Origin: Brassicibacter mesophilus
GTDB lineage: Bacteria; Bacillota; Clostridia; Tissierellales; Proteiniboraceae
Reading direction: 5' to 3'
DNA length: 64,000 nucleotides
NCBI RefSeq assembly: GCF_050433385.1
Contig: NZ_JBNPXI010000006.1
Location: forward strand, 62,001 to 126,000
Positions within the stretch are counted from its first letter, which is position 1; every line of letters starts with the position of its first letter. A program made the translations under genes and the position numbers. Below are positions 33,946-42,533 of the stretch, piece after piece. Under the pieces are notes generated by a model. It had not been told where the DNA came from. It saw only the letters and a program-made list of their open reading frames with translations, and made no database searches.

Positions 33946-36363
33946 CTATTTTACAACTATATTATATATTCTGCCTGGAACATATATTTCTTTGACAATA
34001 TTTTTACCTTCTATTAAGCAGTAAAGTTTTTTGTCTTCAGCAAGCTTCGCTTTAGCTGTTTCATGATCAGCATCTGATGGTACTACAATCTTGCCTTTAA
34101 CTTTTCCATTTATCTGTACTGCTATCTCTATCATATCTTCAACTGTTTTAGCTTCGTCCCATGTTGGCCAGCTTTGTTCATTAAGCATTCCTTCAAAACC
34201 ATTTTCAGTCCAAAGCTCTTCAGTCATGTGAGGTGCAACAGGATTAAGAAGATTTATAAATGTTTTAAACTCTGCTTTATTTACTTTACCAGCACTATTA
34301 AATTCATTTATCAAGCTCATCAATGCTGCTATTGCTGTATTAAATTTTAGACTTTCAAAGTCTTCACTAACTTTTTTAATAGTTTTATGCATACTAGTTT
34401 CTAGCTCTTTAGAGAATTCTTCTCCATCTACTAGTATTTCCTGAAGTCTCCATACGCGGTCTAAGAATCTTCTACAACCTCTAACACCATTCTGCGACCA
34501 AGAAACACTCTTCTCGAAATCACCTATAAACATTTCATATGTTCTTAGAGTATCTGCACCGAATTCATCTATAATTTCATCAGGATTAACTACATTTCCT
34601 CTAGATTTAGACATTTTTTCGTTATTTTCACCTAAAATCATACCGTGAGAAGTTCTTTTTTGATATGGTTCTGGTGTTGGAACTATTCCATAATCATAAA
34701 GAAATTTATGCCAGAATCTTGAATAAAGTAAGTGAAGCGTAGTATGCTCCATTCCTCCGTTATACCAATCTATCGGCAGCCAATACTCAAGGTTTTCTTT
34801 GCTTGCAAGCTCATCGTCATTATTTGGATCAGTATATCTTAAGAAATACCATGATGAACCTGCCCATTGAGGCATTGTATCAGTTTCTCTTTGTGCTTCT
34901 CCTCCACATTTAGGACAAGATGTGTGTACCCATTCAGTAATATTAGCAAGTGGCGATGCTCCATCCTCACCGGGCTCATAGCTTTCAACCTCTGGTAAAA
35001 GTACTGGAAGATCTTCTTCAGGTACTGGTACCCATCCACATTTTTCACAATATACTAAAGGTATAGGCTCTCCCCAATATCTTTGGCGTGAGAACACCCA
35101 ATCTCTCAATTTGTAGTTAGTTTTTCTTTCGCCAATTCCTTTTTCTTCAAGCCAATCGCTTATTTTTTGCTTAGCTACTTTAACATCTAGTCCATTTATA
35201 AAATCAGAATTTACTAATACACCATTTTCTATATCAGTAAATGCACCTTCTTCTACGTTTCCTCCTGCAACAACCTCAACTATTGGAAGTCCAAATTTCT
35301 TCGCAAACTCCCAGTCTCTAGTATCATGTCCAGGAACAGCCATAATTGCTCCTGTCCCATAAGACATCAATACATAATCGGATATCCATATAGGGATTTC
35401 TTTTCCAGTAACTGGATTAGTAGCAGAAATTCCGCCAATTTGTACCCCAGTTTTCTCTTTTGCAAGCTCAGTTCTTTCAAAGTCTGACTTTTTATTTGCA
35501 AATTCCCTATATTCTTCGATTTTATCGAAATTATTTATTTTATCTTTAAGTTCATCAATAAATGGATGTTCTGGCGATATAACCATGTATGTTACACCAA
35601 ACAAAGTATCAGGACGAGTTGTATATACTCTAATCTTTCTACCACCAGTTATATTGAAGTCAACCTCCATACCTTCAGAGCGCCCTATCCAGTTTTTCTG
35701 TTGGATCTTTACTCTGTCAATATAATCAACTAAATCTAAATCTTTGATTAATCTTTCTGCATACTCTGTTATCTTAAGCATCCATTGGTTCTTAGTTTTT
35801 CTTACTACTTCATTACCACATCGCTCACACACACCATTTACTACTTCCTCGTTTGCTAGTCCTACCTTACAGTCAGTACACCAGTTTATAGATGCTTCTT
35901 TTTTGTATGCTAACCCTTTTTCAAATAGCTTTAAGAATATCCATTGTGTCCATTTGTAATATTCAGGGTCTGTTGTATTAATTTCTCTTGACCAATCAAA
36001 TGACATACCTAATGATTTTAGCTGAGCCTTAAACTTAGCTACGTTTCTTTCTGTTACTATTCTAGGATGAATTTTATTTTTTATTGCGTAGTTCTCAGTT
36101 GGTAGTCCAAATGCATCCCAACCCATTGGATATAATACATTATATCCTTCCATTCTTCTCTTTCTAGCAACGATGTCAAGAGCTGTATATGGTCTTGGAT
36201 GCCCAACGTGGAGCCCTTGTCCTGATGGATAAGGAAACTCAATCAATGGATAGAATTTTGGTTTTGTTTTATCCTCTGATGCATAAAATGATCCCTTTTC
36301 ATCCCAAATACCCTGCCATTTCTTTTCAATTTGTTTTGGATTATACTCTCTCAATGAATTCAC
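33946..36363 (-). CDS. leuS: Leucyl-tRNA synthetase
   Basis: Charges tRNA-Leu. The 805 aa are normal for the bacterial type. FPYPSGQGLHVGHPRPYTALD, in which the HIGH-like HVGH lies near residue 52, and KMSKS-type EKMSKSRGNVVNP near 575 are intact. A zinc-type Cys cluster (INWCTDCKVGLANEEV and GVCERCG) lies near 160-185, and the editing domain TRPDTLFGVTYMV near 240-270 is present. A further Cys pair set (CEKCGWVPV, SCPKCGG) sits in the leucine-specific region. GGAGTG lies before the ATG at 36363. It is controlled by the upstream T-box. Confidence 0.97.
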   Translation of the reverse strand: MNSLREYNPKQIEKKWQGIWDEKGSFYASEDKTKPKFYPLIEFPYPSGQGLHVGHPRPYTALDIVARKRRMEGYNVLYPMGWDAFGLPTENYAIKNKIHPRIVTERNVAKFKAQLKSLGMSFDWSREINTTDPEYYKWTQWIFLKLFEKGLAYKKEASINWCTDCKVGLANEEVVNGVCERCGNEVVRKTKNQWMLKITEYAERLIKDLDLVDYIDRVKIQQKNWIGRSEGMEVDFNITGGRKIRVYTTRPDTLFGVTYMVISPEHPFIDELKDKINNFDKIEEYREFANKKSDFERTELAKEKTGVQIGGISATNPVTGKEIPIWISDYVLMSYGTGAIMAVPGHDTRDWEFAKKFGLPIVEVVAGGNVEEGAFTDIENGVLVNSDFINGLDVKVAKQKISDWLEEKGIGERKTNYKLRDWVFSRQRYWGEPIPLVYCEKCGWVPVPEEDLPVLLPEVESYEPGEDGASPLANITEWVHTSCPKCGGEAQRETDTMPQWAGSSWYFLRYTDPNNDDELASKENLEYWLPIDWYNGGMEHTTLHLLYSRFWHKFLYDYGIVPTPEPYQKRTSHGMILGENNEKMSKSRGNVVNPDEIIDEFGADTLRTYEMFIGDFEKSVSWSQNGVRGCRRFLDRVWRLQEILVDGEEFSKELETSMHKTIKKVSEDFESLKFNTAIAALMSLINEFNSAGKVNKAEFKTFINLLNPVAPHMTEELWTENGFEGMLNEQSWPTWDEAKTVEDMIEIAVQINGKVKGKIVVPSDADHETAKAKLAEDKKLYCLIEGKNIVKEIYVPGRIYNIVVK

Positions 36364-36386
36364 TCCTTTTCATATGCTATAAACAT

Positions 36387-36606
36387 AAAAAAACCCCTCG
36401 TCTGTATAGAGACGAAGGGTTCGCGGTACCACTCTAATTGACAGTAGAATACTGTCCACTCAAAAACTTTAACGGGTTTACCGATTAAGGCTACTCTTTT
36501 TCACCTTAATAGCTCAAGGACGAGTTCGGCTGTAACTGTTACCACCTCTCACCAAACAGTGGCTCTCTTAAAACAATATAAAAGCTTACTACTTCCCTTC
36601 AACGCT
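36387..36606 (-). promoter_or_regulatory. T-box leader of leuS (Leu, CTC specifier)
   Basis: The minus strand shows the T-box signature AGAGTGGTACCGCG (near 36433-36420), followed by a terminator built from CCCTTCGTCT and AGACGAGGGGTTTTTTT. Stem I begins near 36606, with GAAGGGAAGTAGTA and the conserved AGAGAGCC. In the specifier loop, GAACTCGTC places CTC (Leu) after GAA, in agreement with the downstream gene. Uncharged tRNA-Leu should prevent termination. A possible promoter (TTGATT 36651-36646, 17 bp to TACCAT) lies upstream. Confidence 0.9.
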
Positions 36607-36652
36607 AATATTATTTTAATATATGGTATCAGATTTTTAGATAAAAATCAAA

Positions 36653-37033
36653 CTATTTTACAAAAACAATCATTTCTATTTCTACTAATGCATCTTTTGG
36701 TAATCTTGCTACTTCTACACAAGCTCTAGCTGGCTTATGTTCATTAAAATATTCAGCATATACTTCATTTATTTTCCCAAACTGATTCATATCTTTAATA
36801 AATATTGTAGCTTTAACTACATCATTAAGTGTAGCTCCTGCTTCTTCTAGAATAGCTTTACAATTTTCTAATGACTGTTTAGTTTGTTGCTGAACATCTT
36901 GTGGCATTTCACCATTTGTTGGATCTATTGGAAGCTGTCCAGAAACAAATAATAAGTTACCTGCTAATACTGAATGTGAATAAGGTCCTATTGCTGCTGG
37001 TGCCTTTGATGAATTAATTGCTTTGATACTCAT
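36653..37033 (-). CDS. ridA: RidA family enamine/imine deaminase
   Basis: Hydrolyses reactive 2-aminoacrylate and related enamines to keto acids and ammonia. The 126 aa contain PAAIGPYSHSVLAGNLLFVSG and ARACVEVARLPKDALVEIE, in which the catalytic Arg and the acidic residue of the trimer interface are kept. GGGAGG precedes the ATG at 37033. It is the last gene of the purine-type operon headed by ygeX. YgeX releases 2-aminoacrylate from diaminopropionate, so RidA fits as detoxifier and finishing enzyme. This link is inference from context. Confidence 0.93.
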   Translation of the reverse strand: MSIKAINSSKAPAAIGPYSHSVLAGNLLFVSGQLPIDPTNGEMPQDVQQQTKQSLENCKAILEEAGATLNDVVKATIFIKDMNQFGKINEVYAEYFNEHKPARACVEVARLPKDALVEIEMIVFVK

Positions 37034-37063
37034 TTAAATTCCTCCCTTTATAATTATGTTTTT

Positions 37064-38458
37064 TTAATTATCATTAAATATGTAGGATTTGTTTCTTCTT
37101 TGATATTTCCCTAATGGTTTTGAAGTTACTATCTTATCATCTTTAACTATCATTTCCCCTCTTAAGAAAACATATTCAAACTTTCCATGTTGTTTAAATC
37201 CTTCATATAGATTATAATCAACATTTTGGATTTGATTTTTTGATTCTATTATAGAAGTATGATTTGGGTTAAAGATAACAATATCGGCATCGCTTCCTTT
37301 TTGAATAGTGCCTTTTTTAGGATACAAACCAAATATTTTTGCAGGACTTTCACAAAGAACTTCAACAAGTTTTTTCATATCTATCCTGTTTTCCTTTACT
37401 CCATAGCTATACATAAGCTTAAATCTATTCTCCACTCCAGGAGCACCATTAGGTATTTGAGTAAAGTCTTTTTTTCCAAGCTCCTTTTGCTCTTCATAAT
37501 TAAATGCACAATGATCTGTAGCAACAACATTTATTATATCATTTTTTATTCCATTCCACAAAGCCTCATTACTTTTAATGTCTCTGAGAGGAGGAGACAT
37601 TACATATTTTGCTCCTTCAAACAAGTCATTTCCATTAGGAGTATAACAGTCTTCATTTAACAAAAGATACTGTGGACATGTCTCCGCTAATATTTTTATT
37701 CCTTCTCTTTTAGCATTGATTACTTCACCGTATCCTTCTTTTGAACTTAAGTGTACTATATAAATCCACATATCTGCAAGCTTAGCGATCGCAGCAAGTC
37801 TTGATATCGCTTCTTTTTCAGCTATTGCTGGTCTAGATTTAGCATGATAAATTACATCTGTATTACCTTTTGATACTTCAATTTCCCTAAGTTTATCTAT
37901 CAAATCTCCATTCTCACAATGAACACCTATTAAAGCATCTAGTTCTTTTGCTTTTATTAAAGCTTCGTATATTTCCCCATCATTTAGCTGTAGATCCTTA
38001 TATACCATAAACAACTTAAAGGAAGTTATTCCTTCTTTAATCATTTCACTCATCTCTTGGATTGTATGTTCATTCCAATCTGATATAGTCATATGATATC
38101 CGTAGTCAGTATAAGTTCTACCTTCTGCTTTATTGTTCCAGGCTTCAAAAGCTTCTCTTAGTGTTCCACCTTTTACTTGCTCAGCAAAGTCAATTATAGT
38201 AGTAGTTCCCCCTGCAATCGCAGCTTTAGTTCCAGTTTCAAAATCATCTGCTACTGTTCCTCCTGCTTCACAATCAAAATGAGTGTGAACATCAATAGCT
38301 CCAGGCATTACATAGCATCCTTTGGCATCAATTATTTCATCTTGTTCCTTGGCTAAGCTACTGCCTATATCTTCTATTTTACCATCAACTATACGAATAT
38401 CTTCACTTATAATTCCCCGTGAAGTCACTATGTTGCCATTAATTATCACCGTTGCCAT
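37064..38458 (-). CDS. hyuA: Dihydropyrimidinase/D-hydantoinase family amidohydrolase
   Basis: Opens cyclic ureides such as hydantoin or dihydropyrimidines. The 464 aa amidohydrolase shows VMPGAIDVHTHFDCEAGG, with the metal HxH near residue 60, GGTTTIIDFA, the carbamylated-lysine segment ITSFKLFMVYKD near 150, then HCENG, HLSSKEG and VATDHCAFN. GGAGAG lies before the ATG. It matches the HyuA member of the ygeXY-ssnA-xdh cluster found in anaerobic uric acid degraders. Its true substrate may be an intermediate of purine-ring opening, which cannot be proved from sequence. Confidence 0.9.
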   Translation of the reverse strand: MATVIINGNIVTSRGIISEDIRIVDGKIEDIGSSLAKEQDEIIDAKGCYVMPGAIDVHTHFDCEAGGTVADDFETGTKAAIAGGTTTIIDFAEQVKGGTLREAFEAWNNKAEGRTYTDYGYHMTISDWNEHTIQEMSEMIKEGITSFKLFMVYKDLQLNDGEIYEALIKAKELDALIGVHCENGDLIDKLREIEVSKGNTDVIYHAKSRPAIAEKEAISRLAAIAKLADMWIYIVHLSSKEGYGEVINAKREGIKILAETCPQYLLLNEDCYTPNGNDLFEGAKYVMSPPLRDIKSNEALWNGIKNDIINVVATDHCAFNYEEQKELGKKDFTQIPNGAPGVENRFKLMYSYGVKENRIDMKKLVEVLCESPAKIFGLYPKKGTIQKGSDADIVIFNPNHTSIIESKNQIQNVDYNLYEGFKQHGKFEYVFLRGEMIVKDDKIVTSKPLGKYQRRNKSYIFNDN

Positions 38459-38484
38459 ATAACTCTCTCCTAATTTTCATATAT

Positions 38485-40068
38485 CTATATACGCTTTAAT
38501 ACTTTACCAGCAAGAATACTATGATATTTCTTATCTAATATTACTACTTTGCCATTTATTAGAACATATTCTATCCCTTCTGAGAATTGAACTGGTTCTA
38601 TAAAAGTTCCTTTATCTTCTATTTCTTTCATATCAAATATCACAATATCAGCAATATTTCCCTCTTTAATCTCTCCTCTATCTCTAATATTAAAGGTTTC
38701 TGCTGGCTTTTTTGTCATCTTATATATTGCTTCTTCTATAGTAAGAGCTTTTTGTTCTCTTACATATCTACCTAAAACTCTTGGAAATGATCCAAATAGT
38801 CGTGGATGAGGTTTTTCTGACATCATTCCATCTGTACAAACATTTTGCTCTGGTCTTTTTAGAATTTTTATTATATGCTCTTCCATTCCATAAAAATCCA
38901 CCATGCCTACAGAATTTTCTTCTTCATAAAGAAGATCAAAGGTTGCATTATAAGGATCTTTTCTTCTAAGCTCTCCTAGCTCAACAAGATTTTTACCTAC
39001 TGTGTCTTTATTTTTATCTGTTTTTACTGAGGTTACAAATATTTGATCTAGTCCAGCAAAATTAATAAAATTGTCCCAGCCAGGAATTCCATTTTTTATA
39101 TCTGCTATTATTTTTTTTCTAACTTCTTCACTTTCAAGCCTTTTTAATAATTTTTCTGTACCTCCTTCATGAACCCATGAAGGCAATATTACTCCTAGGC
39201 TTGTACTTCCTGCAGCATAAGGATATTGATCAAATGATACTTTAATTCCTTCTCGTTTTGCCTCATCTAATAATGCTAAAGCCTCATCTATATACTGCCA
39301 ATTGTTTTTACCACATACCTTGAAATGAGAAAAATGAATTTTTACTCGTGACTCTCTTCCAATTTTTATTATTTCCTTCATTGATTCTATAATATCATCT
39401 GCTTCACTTCTCTGATGTACTACAAATATACCATTATATTCTGATACAACTTTACAGATTTCTATAAGCTCATCAGTATCAGCATATACACATGGTGCAT
39501 AGATAAGCCCACTAGAAACTCCAAATGCACCTGCTTCCATTTCTCTTCTAGTAATCTGGCACATTTTTGCAACGTCTTGAAAGTTAGCCTTTTTGTCTTC
39601 TAATCCTATAGCCTCAAGTCTTATATTGCCATGAGGAACTAAATATCCTTGATTTAATCCAACACCATTTTTCTCCATTATACTCAAATAGTTTTTTGTA
39701 GTCTCATATTCCCAATCAATTGTGTTGCTATCTCCATTGAAGGCAGAAATTATACTTCTCCATTGATTAATATACTTTTTAGGGAGTGGAGCCATAGATA
39801 GTCCATCCTGACCTAATATTTCAGTAGTAATACCCTGTCTTATTTTTATCTCGTTATATGGATTATCAAGAATCATAAGGTCAGAATGACTATGAGTATC
39901 TATAAAGCCCGGACATACAACTTTCTCATTGGCATCAATTACTATATCGCTATCTTCAATTAATTTACCTATTTTTTTTACTCTATCTTCTTCAATTAAT
40001 ACATCAGCATTATATGGTTTATTTAAACTTCCATCAACTATTAATCCATTTTTAATTAATATTTTCAT
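38485..40068 (-). CDS. N-acyl-D-amino-acid deacylase family amidohydrolase
   Basis: Metal-dependent amidohydrolase of the D-aminoacylase type, 527 aa. The start is taken as the ATG at 40068 (MKILIKNGLIVDGSLNKP). A longer frame upstream would overlap the previous gene. Family motifs are VVCPGFIDTHSHSDLMIL, TEILGQDGLSMAPLP, a Glu/His metal region around FVVHQRSEADDII, and KIHFSHFKVCG. The final DGMMSEKPHPR and a GEIKEGNIADIVIFD tail are typical. The position between hydantoinase and PreA-like genes suggests hydrolysis of an N-acyl or carbamoyl intermediate. This is inference. Confidence 0.85.
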   Translation of the reverse strand: MKILIKNGLIVDGSLNKPYNADVLIEEDRVKKIGKLIEDSDIVIDANEKVVCPGFIDTHSHSDLMILDNPYNEIKIRQGITTEILGQDGLSMAPLPKKYINQWRSIISAFNGDSNTIDWEYETTKNYLSIMEKNGVGLNQGYLVPHGNIRLEAIGLEDKKANFQDVAKMCQITRREMEAGAFGVSSGLIYAPCVYADTDELIEICKVVSEYNGIFVVHQRSEADDIIESMKEIIKIGRESRVKIHFSHFKVCGKNNWQYIDEALALLDEAKREGIKVSFDQYPYAAGSTSLGVILPSWVHEGGTEKLLKRLESEEVRKKIIADIKNGIPGWDNFINFAGLDQIFVTSVKTDKNKDTVGKNLVELGELRRKDPYNATFDLLYEEENSVGMVDFYGMEEHIIKILKRPEQNVCTDGMMSEKPHPRLFGSFPRVLGRYVREQKALTIEEAIYKMTKKPAETFNIRDRGEIKEGNIADIVIFDMKEIEDKGTFIEPVQFSEGIEYVLINGKVVILDKKYHSILAGKVLKRI

Positions 40069-40096
40069 ACTATACACCAACTCTATAAAAATATTT

Positions 40097-41164
40097 TTAT
40101 ATATAAACAGATTTAAGTGCTTTTGTTGGACATACAGATACACATAGTCCACAGTATCTACACTCACCTTCATCTAATTCCATTTTGTCAGTCACTTTTC
40201 TTGCTTTATAAGCACATACCTTTTCACATAGCTTACAGCTAGTACAAACATTTTTATCAAATTCAAATTTAAAGCTTTCTCTATCGTTACGCTCACCCAT
40301 ATGTTTATGAACTACTCCACAAGCTTCTTGTATTGAACTATATCCTAATCTTTGTAGATGATTTAGACAATCATTATTTATTTTATTTATTATTTGTTCT
40401 CCTTTTAAAATAGGTGCTGAACATATTCCTATGAAATTTGCACCTGCCATTATCATCTCTACTGCATCAGCACCACTAACACATCCACCTAATCCAATAA
40501 TTGGAACATCTACTTTTTTTCTTATCTCATATATCTTGTGTAAGGTAATTGGCTTAATTACTTCACCTGTTAACCATCCAAATCCTGAACCACCTAATAG
40601 TGGCTTCCCAGTTTCTATATCAATACGAAAAGCAGGTCCTACAGAGTCACAAGCTGTAATAGCATCAGCACCAGCTTGTACTAGTTGTTTACAAAAATCA
40701 CCTATATTCTCAATGGTAGGAGGTAATTTTGCAATTACGGGTATATTTACTCTCTTCTTAGTATCTTCAATCATTGGGATAAGATCGTTCTTGTCGTAAG
40801 AAACTAATTCGATTATATCTGTTCCTGCATTTGCTACTTTTTTTACTAACTCACTGCTTTCCTCTAATGTATGCCCAACAGATGCAATACAAACAACTCC
40901 ATATCCCTTCATCTTAGGAATTTCTTCATTTATCCATCTTTCAGGTTCAAAATCTGACCATTTTTCATTATTTATAAGTGAATTGTTTGAGCTTTTTACC
41001 ATGTGTGGTGCTGGATTTATAGCTCTATTTTTTCTTATTGTCTTTGTTACTACGGCACCTGCTCCAGCATCACTTAGTCTTTTCATTCCCTCTGCGCTAT
41101 AGCTTAAAGGGCCTGATCCTATAATAATAGGTGATTTTATTTCAACTCCAAATAATTTATACAT
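40097..41164 (-). CDS. PreA-like dihydropyrimidine dehydrogenase/dihydroorotate dehydrogenase-fold protein with 2x[4Fe-4S]
   Basis: FMN-dependent reductase of the DHOD/PreA type, 355 aa from the ATG at 41164 (GAGGTG 6 bp upstream). The FMN barrel covers about 1-290: FGVEIKSPIIIGSGPLSYS, then VVTKTIRKN, AKLPPTIENI, TACDSVGP, GLGGCVSGADAVEMIMAGA. The C-terminal ferredoxin domain has two clusters, CTSCKLCEKVCAYKA and CRYCGLCVSVCPTKA. A PreT-type partner (FAD/NADPH subunit) is not next to it, so electrons must come from ferredoxin or another protein. It sits between ssnA-like and aminoacylase genes. Confidence 0.88.
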   Translation of the reverse strand: MYKLFGVEIKSPIIIGSGPLSYSAEGMKRLSDAGAGAVVTKTIRKNRAINPAPHMVKSSNNSLINNEKWSDFEPERWINEEIPKMKGYGVVCIASVGHTLEESSELVKKVANAGTDIIELVSYDKNDLIPMIEDTKKRVNIPVIAKLPPTIENIGDFCKQLVQAGADAITACDSVGPAFRIDIETGKPLLGGSGFGWLTGEVIKPITLHKIYEIRKKVDVPIIGLGGCVSGADAVEMIMAGANFIGICSAPILKGEQIINKINNDCLNHLQRLGYSSIQEACGVVHKHMGERNDRESFKFEFDKNVCTSCKLCEKVCAYKARKVTDKMELDEGECRYCGLCVSVCPTKALKSVYI

Positions 41165-41185
41165 CTCGCTCACCTCTTGTATTTT

Positions 41186-42496
41186 TTAGATATCCCAAAA
41201 TGTTTTTGCTACCTGCTTCATTTGTTTACACACGTCTTTTTTATCTATTGTGCTTAATCTTTTTTCTTCAAGAACTATCTTGCCATTTATATAAACACTA
41301 TCTATTGATTCCTTTTGACCATGAACTACTATTTGATCAAAGATGTTTTCCATAGTAATAGGGGTTTTAAAGTTATCTTCCATAATAATAAAGTCAGCTT
41401 TATTTCCTACAATAAGTCTTCCAGTATCCTCCCAGCCTAGAGCCTTCGCTCCATATTCTGTAGCCATTTTGAATACTGTACTTGCGGGCATAACAGATGC
41501 ATCTTCTTTACTCGCTTTGTGTATTAAAAATGCTGCTTTCATAACAGTAAAGAAATCGTTTATATATCCATCTGTTCCTAAAGCCACCTCTATACCCTCA
41601 TCTAAAAGTTCTGGTATTGGAGCAAAGCCTCCACCAACTTCACAATTACTAAGAGGCATATGAACTACTTTAACATTTCTTTCTTTTAAAAGCTTAATCT
41701 CGTCATTATTTACTTTTACACATTGAGATGCAAGAACATCCTTATCTAATAAATCAAGATCATCATAATATTTTACAGGTGACTTATTATAGTTGTTTCG
41801 ACAATAATTTACTTCATAAATACTTTCGGATAAATGAAATTGCCATCTAGCATTTATTCTTTTAGTTTTTTCCTTGACTTCCTTTAAGAAATTTTTAGAA
41901 CATGTAAATGAAGTATGTGTGCACATAATTCCATCGATTAATTTGCTATTTTCTCTACCCCATTTTATCAATCTTTCATTTTCATCTAGGCATTTTACTC
42001 CGTTTTCATAGTTTATTCTCTCACAGCTTTCTATGGATAGAATAGCTTTCATTCCAATATTTTCTATAATTTTAGCTTGCTCTATAAGTGTACCTTCTTC
42101 TGTATTTGGAGCTTCTAACGTGTCACAGAATCCTATTACTCCTGACTCTATAAGCTCTATTGCAGAAGCTCTAGTAGTTGCTTTTACTTCTTCTATTCCT
42201 ATCCTATTCTCAATAAATGGCCACCAATAGTCGTTTAAAAACCCTTCAAAATCCTTAAATTCTACATTTGCAGGTATTCCTCTTGAAAGAACACCGTACT
42301 GGTGCATATGAGCATTGATAAAACCTGGCATAAGGATCGAATCAGATTTGTCAATTATTTTAACATTAGGATACTTTTTTTCTGTCTCTATATTAGGTAA
42401 TATTTCTTTAATATACTCATTTTCAATTACTAGAGAATAATCTATATAAACCTCTTCGCTAGAAGCTATCAAGTACTTACTCTTTACTATATACAT
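41186..42496 (-). CDS. ssnA: SsnA-like aminohydrolase (amidohydrolase family)
   Basis: Zinc-type deaminase or aminohydrolase of the SsnA/cytosine-deaminase-like group, 436 aa. Metal residues appear in MPGFINAHMHQYGVLSRG, CTHTSFTCS, WQFHLSES and the Asp in ALGTDGYIND. AGGAGG precedes the ATG at 42496. SsnA belongs to the anaerobic uric acid and purine cluster next to xdh, hyuA and ygeXY. It is thought to deaminate or hydrolyse a purine-ring intermediate. The symbol is used on grounds of family and context. Confidence 0.82.
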   Translation of the reverse strand: MYIVKSKYLIASSEEVYIDYSLVIENEYIKEILPNIETEKKYPNVKIIDKSDSILMPGFINAHMHQYGVLSRGIPANVEFKDFEGFLNDYWWPFIENRIGIEEVKATTRASAIELIESGVIGFCDTLEAPNTEEGTLIEQAKIIENIGMKAILSIESCERINYENGVKCLDENERLIKWGRENSKLIDGIMCTHTSFTCSKNFLKEVKEKTKRINARWQFHLSESIYEVNYCRNNYNKSPVKYYDDLDLLDKDVLASQCVKVNNDEIKLLKERNVKVVHMPLSNCEVGGGFAPIPELLDEGIEVALGTDGYINDFFTVMKAAFLIHKASKEDASVMPASTVFKMATEYGAKALGWEDTGRLIVGNKADFIIMEDNFKTPITMENIFDQIVVHGQKESIDSVYINGKIVLEEKRLSTIDKKDVCKQMKQVAKTFWDI

Positions 42497-42533
42497 GGTT
42501 TACCTCCTAAAAAGCTTCCTAATTGGTCAGTTA

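Noticed and set aside
40069..40173. Upstream extension of the aminoacylase-like gene
   Set aside because: It would overlap the PreA-like gene by 77 bp and adds residues not seen in the family.
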